Below are positions 58,061 through 64,000 of a stretch of 64,000 nt of DNA, piece after piece. Position numbers and translations under genes: made by a program. Position 1 is the first letter of the stretch; each line of letters starts with the position of its first letter. The notes beneath the pieces are model-generated. The model was not told the DNA's origin, did no database searches, and saw nothing but the letters and a program-made list of their open reading frames with translations. The DNA is from Septoria linicola (taxonomy: Eukaryota; Ascomycota; Dothideomycetes; Mycosphaerellales; Mycosphaerellaceae): positions 2,108,001-2,172,000 of the forward strand of contig CP099424.1 in the NCBI GenBank assembly GCA_024114885.1, in the 5' to 3' direction.

Positions 58061-59725
58061 CTAGCTTAATAAGTAAATTCGAAGATCTCTAGTAAAGCTA
58101 CTACCTACTTTTACTTTATTCTCTCTACTAGATAACGATATATCTATAGGAGCGGAGGACTAAGAAAGTACTAACCTTAACCCTAATACTAATATCTTTT
58201 AAGAACTAAACTTAGGAGATAGACTATCTATAGCGTAGTTCTAGCTACTTATAGAGACTATCTAAGTAACCTAAAGCTAGAAGGTAATTGTCGCTTAGGT
58301 TCCGCTACTACCTAGCTCGGACTAGAATCTCTTCTTTAATAGAGAGAATATAACCGAGTATATTAAGCGTTTTAAAGTACTATATAGTAACTACGCTATT
58401 CTACTTATTAATAATAATAAACAGCTTTATAAGAAGTTACTTACTTAGGTTATAGTTATCTAACGTAGACGATACTAGCGCCTTAATAGTTTCTACGACC
58501 GAGACTATACTAAGTTCAAGGAGTTAATTATTAAGAAGTACCGAAAGTACGATAATATATATATACTCGGAAACCGCTACTATATAGAGAACCTTTATAA
58601 GGTTAACTATAGCGAGGATAATAATCTCTTAGAGTACTTAAGGTAGTTTATACTCTACTCTAATACTATACCTACTTCGTATATAGACGAGCGTTCTCGT
58701 ACTCTTCTATTCGTACGAGGCCTTCTATTTCGTTTTAGTAAGAGGCTCTAGGCCTATCTTAGGTTAGACCTTAATAATAGTAACTTAGATTATAGTAAAC
58801 TCTTAAAGATAGCCTAGCGTTAGATTAATAGTAATAAGGACTTCAAATTAGAAGTATATAACGAAGGCGGTAGAGATATCTAGTAGTTATACGAAGTAGT
58901 AAAGAAGTCCGCTCTAAGGCTAAACTCTAAGTTTAAGGCTAGAGAAATAGTAGTCTATAAAGGCTACGAACTAGTAAGCGTTAATAATATTACCGCTAGT
59001 ATATAAGACCTCGTAATTACTACGATTCGTCGACTCGAAGAAGGAGGTCTATAGCTACTACGCTCGTCGATAGGATAGTAGGTAAAGTCTTACGATCACG
59101 ACTATCTATATATTCTAAGTCCTACTTATAGCTAGGAGATTTCGATTAATTTAGCTACGATAGATAATAGGTTAATAATTAAGGCCTATATAGTAATCGC
59201 TCTAAAGATTTTAGGTTATTAGATATATAGGCTCGAAGGCTATATAGCTATAAACTACGAGTACCTATAGTAGTTCGAGACTAAGAGTTTAATATATAGA
59301 GATCTAAAGACTAGTATTATATACTATAGAACGCCTCGCCTAGGTATAGAAAAGATATAGTACTACTAGGATAAGGAACTACTAAAGCTGTTCGTATTAA
59401 TAGGAGTATTAGAGTAGCGCTATAGAAAGATTAATCTTGAAAATATAGATCGTTTATTAATACTAAGAGCGAGCTAGTAGAGGATAGCGAATAAGGTAGC
59501 TAGTATCGACGGTCCTATTAATATTAGCTAAGTCGCTTCTATTACGTAAGAAGATTAGGACGATCTAATCGGCGCCTACGTAGCCGGAGATAGCGTAAAA
59601 ACAAAGTAGAACCTAAACCCTTCTCGTCTAGTCGAAGGATAGCTAATAGGAGTATAGAAGCGAATTACGACCTAGGCTATAGTAGTAAGAACCTAAGCTT
59701 ATCGTTACCTCTATATTAAAGAGGT
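58061..59725 (+). mobile_element. Gypsy element A, continuation (leader end and Gag part)
   Basis: After the CTAG duplication the leader of A resumes (CTTAATAAGTAAATTCGAAG) and runs through Gag in step with B's 20,090-21,750, with mostly transition differences. It breaks at 59,725 inside the Gag-protease frame because Copia 3 is inserted; in B the same spot reads GAGGTTAAAGATAAAAAC. The rest of A lies outside the window. Confidence 0.88.
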
Positions 59726-60003
59726 TATTAAGAATGTATCCTAGATAGTCAGTCTAGATATAGACTTCTAAGCATAGTTCTAGATGCCTAAGGCATCTAC
59801 CTAAGGCTTAGTAAGAGGTATATCTTGCTTCTCTTTCTTCCCTTCTTAGATAACTAACAAAATCAACTTTGTATTTAGTTCCTAGCATATTGCTACTACA
59901 CTATATATATAAGTCAGTTCAAGATTGATCCCCTATTCTTCTTTACTACGCTATACCCTCCTTGATATTATATAGTATCTATAAACGCCCTCTACTTTTA
60001 ATA
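59726..60003 (+). repeat. Copia 3 5' LTR
   Basis: 278 bp, TATTAAGAATG...CTTTTAATA, the RIP-altered form of TGTTAAGAATG...CTTTTAACA. Confidence 0.92.
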
Positions 60004-60021
60004 GGTTATAAGCCCGGGTTT
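60004..60021 (+). promoter_or_regulatory. Copia primer-binding site, tRNA anticodon-arm type
   Basis: GGTTATAAGCCCGGGTTT directly follows the LTR. It does not begin with the TGG expected for pairing with a tRNA 3' end. GGTTATGAGCCC would pair with GGGCUCAUAACC, the anticodon arm of initiator tRNA-Met; the observed A for G is what RIP does at TpG. All three Copia copies carry the same bases here. Half-tRNA priming is known for Drosophila copia; its use here is inference. Confidence 0.5.
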
Positions 60022-60119
60022 GTACACTAAATAGGAGCAACCTATATTAGTATAGGTTACTTATATCCCTTATAGTTTATAGAAAACATTTAGGGCCTAG
60101 AAGTTTCCCTAACTATATT

Positions 60120-63100
60120 ACTAACGAAGCTAGTTTACACCTAGTAGTATACAAGTTAGTAAAGATCTCTATAAGATAGTAGTATGTTTCTACTTTGTTA
60201 ATACCTGCCTAGTTCTCTACTATTACACCTAGCATCACTAGAGTTAGAAGAGGCTACTTAGCCTTCCTACTACCTAGTAATAGAAACTCTACTAAGAGAG
60301 AAAGATCTGAGTCTTAGTAATTTCCTAAATACGAGGAATCCCTGTCCCTTAGAGCTAGTCTCCCTACTACAAGAAATTACCCTTCTCTAGAATCCTTAGC
60401 TAGTCTAAAGCATTCTACTAATCATTTATTCTATTCACCTATTTCTATAATAGACTAAGAGGACAAGAAGAGCTAAAGGATTCTAATCCTAGACAGAACT
60501 AACTAGAAGAGATAGTTTAAGCTATAGACAGACAAGCTAGAAGGAAAGGACTAGTTCTAGGCAATTAGCTAACTAATTATTAGAGGGAACCTATGCACAG
60601 TTTAGTAGGACACTAGTCTTTAGATACATGTTACTTAGAATTAATACTTCTTAAAAGACAATATAGTATATAGGTTTAGCATTAGATATAGTATTAGTAA
60701 AGATAATAAGATAGAGCTAGAGACATAGTATGTTACTACACTAGTAGCTAAGATATAGGTGATTCTCTAGAACAAGTACAATAGAGTCCTAAAGTCCTAT
60801 ACTATAGGTCTAATTAAGTAGTTTGTTATATTCAGGATGTTACCTAATAAGACAATCAGGGAAGTATAGAGACACCTTAGAGGCCTAGGTAAGAGGATTA
60901 CTAAGATTGATCCTTAGGAAGCCTACTACTAGAGCTAAGAGAAAAGGCTAAAATATCTCCTATAGTCCCTACCTATATTATACTAAGCAGCTAAGGATAC
61001 TATTATAACCTAACTATCCTTAGATATAGACACTGTTCTCCTTCTACTTAAGTCCTAAGAGGTAAGAGACAATCTAGACAAGATAGATATAGGTCTAGCT
61101 ATATTCTATTCTAGGCAGCCTTACTAAGGAAAGTCCTTACTAATATGCTAGCTCTATAAGAAAGGGAAGCACTAGTTAAAGGATTGTCCTAACCTCCCTA
61201 CTACTAAGAAACTATCCTAGTAGAGAAACAGTACTAAGAACTAGAAGGACCCTTAGGGATTATTCCTTAGAGAGAGGGTTAGAAGATCCCTTTTACTAAA
61301 GAATGCCAGACATATTAAGAAAGCTATCTATAAGTTATTATTATATAATAAGCTAAAGAAGGTTATCTAGAAAATAGGCAAGTAGCTTTAAAAGATAGAA
61401 AAATCTAGAAAGCTTCTAAAGAAAGGATTTTCAGCCTAGGAGTCTAGTTCTAGTTCTGATTCTAGAACTTACTCTAGTTCTAGAAGCAATAATAATTCCT
61501 TATTAGAAGATAATAACTAAGATAAGTTGGCCTATTCTATAATTAAGGCTAAAGGCAAGTTATTACCCCAAGAATAGCTCTTAGATTCCTATACCTCATC
61601 CTATATAACTAACTAACTGTCCTTCTTTAGATTAGTAAAGCCACTAAGGAAGAAAGTATAGATTAAGGTAGGAGGAGGATACCTCTATATAACCTACTCT
61701 AGACTAGTATAGATAAAGGGAATCTTAGGAGGAGAAGTTCTACTTAATAAGGTACTATTTATTCCTAATCTTAGAGTAAATTTTATGTTATAGGATTAGT
61801 TTAGTAAGCAATTTAGAGTCTAGAAGCCTAATTTTACTCTTACCTCCCTAGATAGCTAAATAGTTATAAAGACCAAGCTAGTTAGAGGTGTTCTATTTGT
61901 TAGTAAGATATTACCTCTCCTATAGGAAAAGTTATATTACTTACTATATAATCCTATAGAGGTTAATAATGCCTATACTACCCTATTAGAGAAGGATCTA
62001 AAACAGTAGGAGCTATAGTATAGAAGATTTACACACTTTAGAAGAGAGTTACTCTCAAACCTTTATAAAGTTACTAACCTAAAGGAAAGAATTCTAATTC
62101 CTAACTAGGAAGAGTATAAGTATAGGATCTATATAATAGGCAAGATAAAGAAACACCTAGGCAAGTCTATTAAGAGAAGACCTGAAAGATTAGCCCTTAT
62201 GTTAGTAGATATCTATAGACTATTACTATTATTAGTAAAAGGTTTTATATAGTAGCTTAAGATTATTAACAACTTCTTAAGAAAGAAATAGGCATTTCTA
62301 CTTAAGGCTAGATTAGATATACTAACTACTCTTCAGAACTAGAGGATTAAGGCAGAAAGGTAGTTAGTAGTACTCCTCAAGTCTATAAGGGCTAACAATA
62401 CTAGAGAGATTACTACTTTGATCAAATAGTAGAAGAAGGACTTTAGAATCACTCTTAAGCTAACTAAGGCCTATAATTTACTCTAGAATAGAGTAGTTAA
62501 GAGGTCTATCCAAACATTAGAGGCCTCTATTAGAGCAATGCTTAAAGAAAGCAAGATACCTATTAAGTTTTAGCTAGAAGCCCTTAAAGCATAGGTGTAT
62601 ATAAGGAATAAGCTTCTAAATAGACCTAATATTAAGGGATTTAAGCTCTTACCTAATGAAGCTTTTAATAGGATCAAACTAATAGTCTCCTACCTTAAGG
62701 TATAGGGATATAGAGCTATAGTGTATATAGATACAAGAGTATAGCCTTAGTAGGCAAGGAGTAACAAACTAATAAATAGAGGAAAGGATACTATGTTTGT
62801 TAGATACTATAACAATATAGTAAAGGTATAGAAGTTCTAGGAGCCAGACATAAAGGCTATTAAGTAGTATACTAATATAATCTTCTTTAAAGATAAGCTA
62901 GGTAGAGAATTGGACTTGAATATTAAGATTAAGAATCTCCCTAGTTCAGCTCTAGAAAGAAGACCTATTAGAAGGCTAAGAACTATTAGCTAGCCTACTC
63001 TATAAGCTAGTAGGAGTACCCTAGGTGCTCCTAGTCTAGGCTAGTAGAAGCCTCCTCCCTCTTAGCTATTAGTACAGGTTTAGGAAGGAAAGAAACTCTT

Positions 63101-64000
63101 TATATAACTTCTACCTCTACTAGAAGATATAGGAGAGTATAGAAAATTCCTAGACTAAGGAAAAGTTAAGAAAGAATCTAAGAATTCTGCTTAAGAAACT
63201 ATAAAGGTGGATTAGGAGTAGATAGCTCTAAGGCAAACCTTTAGAAAGAGGAAAGTATCCTAAGAACTTAATAGATTTAACTAGAAGCTAAAGCTAATTA
63301 GGCTTAAGCTAGATTAGAATAGTTAGCTAGACAAGGAAATGCTCCTAGAGTATTAGGCTTTCTTCTTAGCTATAAGCTCTATTAACCTAGGTATCCTATA
63401 GGACCTAGAATTCTTAGAGGAAGTTAAAGAGATTATATTCTTAGCTACTAAAGAAGCAGGAATACATAAATAGGAGGTTCTAATCCTAAGGAACTATAAG
63501 GAAGTAGTAAGTGATCCTAAGTAGGGTTATCTCTAGTAAGAAGCTATTTAGAAGGAGCTAGATACACTTATAAGCAATAATACCTAGACTATAGTAGTCC
63601 TACTAAAAGGGGCCAACCTAGTTACCTTAAGATAGGTCTTTAATATTAAGAGAAAGCTTAGTAGAGCTATTAAAAAGTTCAAGGTAAGACTAGTTATAAG
63701 AGGGTTCTCCTAAAAGTATAGAGTAGACTATATAGAGACTTTTGCCCCTATAGTTAGGTAGGATACTCTAAGAGGATTCATAGCTGTGGTCTACAAGAAG
63801 GACCTAGTTCTACACTAAGTAGATATAAACAATGTATTTATAGAGAGTACCCTATATAAGGACATCTATATAATCCTACTACTAGGTGTTAACCTACTAA
63901 CTAGTATAGTCTTATAAGTTCTAAGGAGTCTCTATAGGCTAAAGCAAGCTGCAAGAGACTAGAATCAGCTGTATATATTAAAGCTAAAAGGAATAGGATT
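60120..64000 (+). pseudogene. Copia 3 gag-pol remains (5' part)
   Basis: Plus-strand frame. Gag carries a damaged zinc knuckle near 61,147 (C, stop, L, Y, KKGKH, stop, LKDC), which with RIP reversed fits C-x2-C-x4-H-x4-C. Integrase follows: HFRRELLSNLYKVTNL (zinc-binding start), a core with LILVDIYRLLLLLVKG and EASIRAMLKESKIP, and the later RPNIKGFKLLPNEAFNR. Reverse transcriptase begins near 63,650 (VRLVIRGFSQKYRVDYIETF, APIVRQDTLRGFIAVVYKK, VLRSLYRLKQAARDQNQL) and is cut by the window end. Integrase before RT marks the Copia class. Interruptions are TAG/TAA. Confidence 0.85.

Larger units (their letters stand above)
14560..64000. repeat. RIP-mutated nested retrotransposon block
   Basis: From about 14,560 to the window end the sequence consists of transposon copies with extreme loss of CpA and TpG, excess TpA and retained CpG. 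Whole 60-base lines lack any CA or TG. Reading frames of known retroelement proteins are visible only if TAG and TAA are read as the former CAG, CAA or TGG. This is the known signature of repeat-induced point mutation. No intact gene is present, which fits the absence of long open frames here. The Copia copies at 49,846 and 59,726 keep more CA/TG than the Gypsy copies. Confidence 0.93.
59726..64000 (+). mobile_element. Copia element 3, plus strand, cut by window end
   Basis: 5' LTR 59,726-60,003 followed by gag-pol in plus orientation; the 3' LTR and second target duplication are outside the window. It is the same family as Copia 1 and 2 but in opposite orientation. CA/TG retention is intermediate to light. 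It interrupts Gypsy A. Confidence 0.9.

Noticed and set aside
14560..64000. Organellar DNA or a centromere as explanation of the AT-rich block
   Set aside because: CpG is retained while CpA/TpG is lost, and nuclear Gypsy and Copia proteins with LTRs and target duplications are readable; nothing is specific for mitochondria. A centromeric role cannot be excluded but has no direct support.
14560..64000. CRISPR array or telomere repeats
   Set aside because: No short regularly spaced direct repeats with unique spacers and no TTAGGG arrays were seen; the repeated segments are LTRs.
14560..64000. Stop codon reassignment (TAG read as Gln) as an alternative to RIP
   Set aside because: The flanking genes use standard codons, both CAG and TGG positions are turned into TAG, and non-coding LTRs show the same CpA/TpG loss.
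15000..64000. Host tRNA genes within the repeat block
   Set aside because: No cloverleaf-like sequence was recognised; the tRNA-like bases after the Copia LTRs are primer-binding sites.

Overview
The window looks like fungal DNA, most likely from a filamentous ascomycete of the Dothideomycetes (an inference from gene content and intron style, not a search). Genes carry 47-71 bp introns with GT...AG ends, mostly with CTGAC-like branch sites; one intron is 252 bp. The window splits sharply in two: a gene-dense part with ordinary base composition (1 to about 14,560) and a very AT-rich block of transposons (about 14,560 to the end) in which CpA and TpG are almost gone while CpG survives. That is the footprint of repeat-induced point mutation (RIP).

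Gene-dense part, left to right: a 3'-truncated Arp9-type actin-related chromatin remodelling subunit (minus); a divergent DUF2235 alpha/beta hydrolase (plus); a protein whose C-terminal cysteine-rich domain matches that of the BTB proteins further right (plus); a short protein with an N-myristoylation-like start (plus); a doubtful small gene (plus); a multi-finger C2H2 protein (minus); a tandem BTB/POZ array of one truncated intronless copy and two complete spliced copies (plus); and a secreted FAD-linked oxidase with a BBE domain (minus), which is the last intact gene before the repeat block. Gene coordinates include introns; exon limits are given in the text.

The repeat block resolves into nested insertions. 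Oldest is an unclassified relic (14,560-17,801). Into it went a Ty3/Gypsy element (A, plus). Into A's leader went a second copy of the same family (B, plus, 18,949-58,060, TSD CTAG). Into B's pol, between RNase H and integrase, went a third copy in opposite orientation (C, minus, 25,634-38,872, TSD CTAT). Two Ty1/Copia elements entered B's 3' part (42,426-48,722, TSD GTTAA; 49,846-56,144, TSD AGATA; both minus). A third Copia (59,726 to the edge, plus) interrupts the returning part of A. Removing the insertions, B is 13,263 bp, against 13,239 bp for uninterrupted C, which supports the model.

The most unusual feature is the Gypsy family itself. It is about 13.2 kb long with only 280-bp LTRs, and between integrase and the 3' LTR it has a sense-strand third reading frame of roughly 1,180 codons or more that I cannot assign to any family. 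All elements are dead: every coding frame is cut by TAG/TAA stops of the kind RIP makes from CAG, CAA and TGG, and the catalytic residues of reverse transcriptase (DD to NN) and integrase (E to K) have been changed in the same way.
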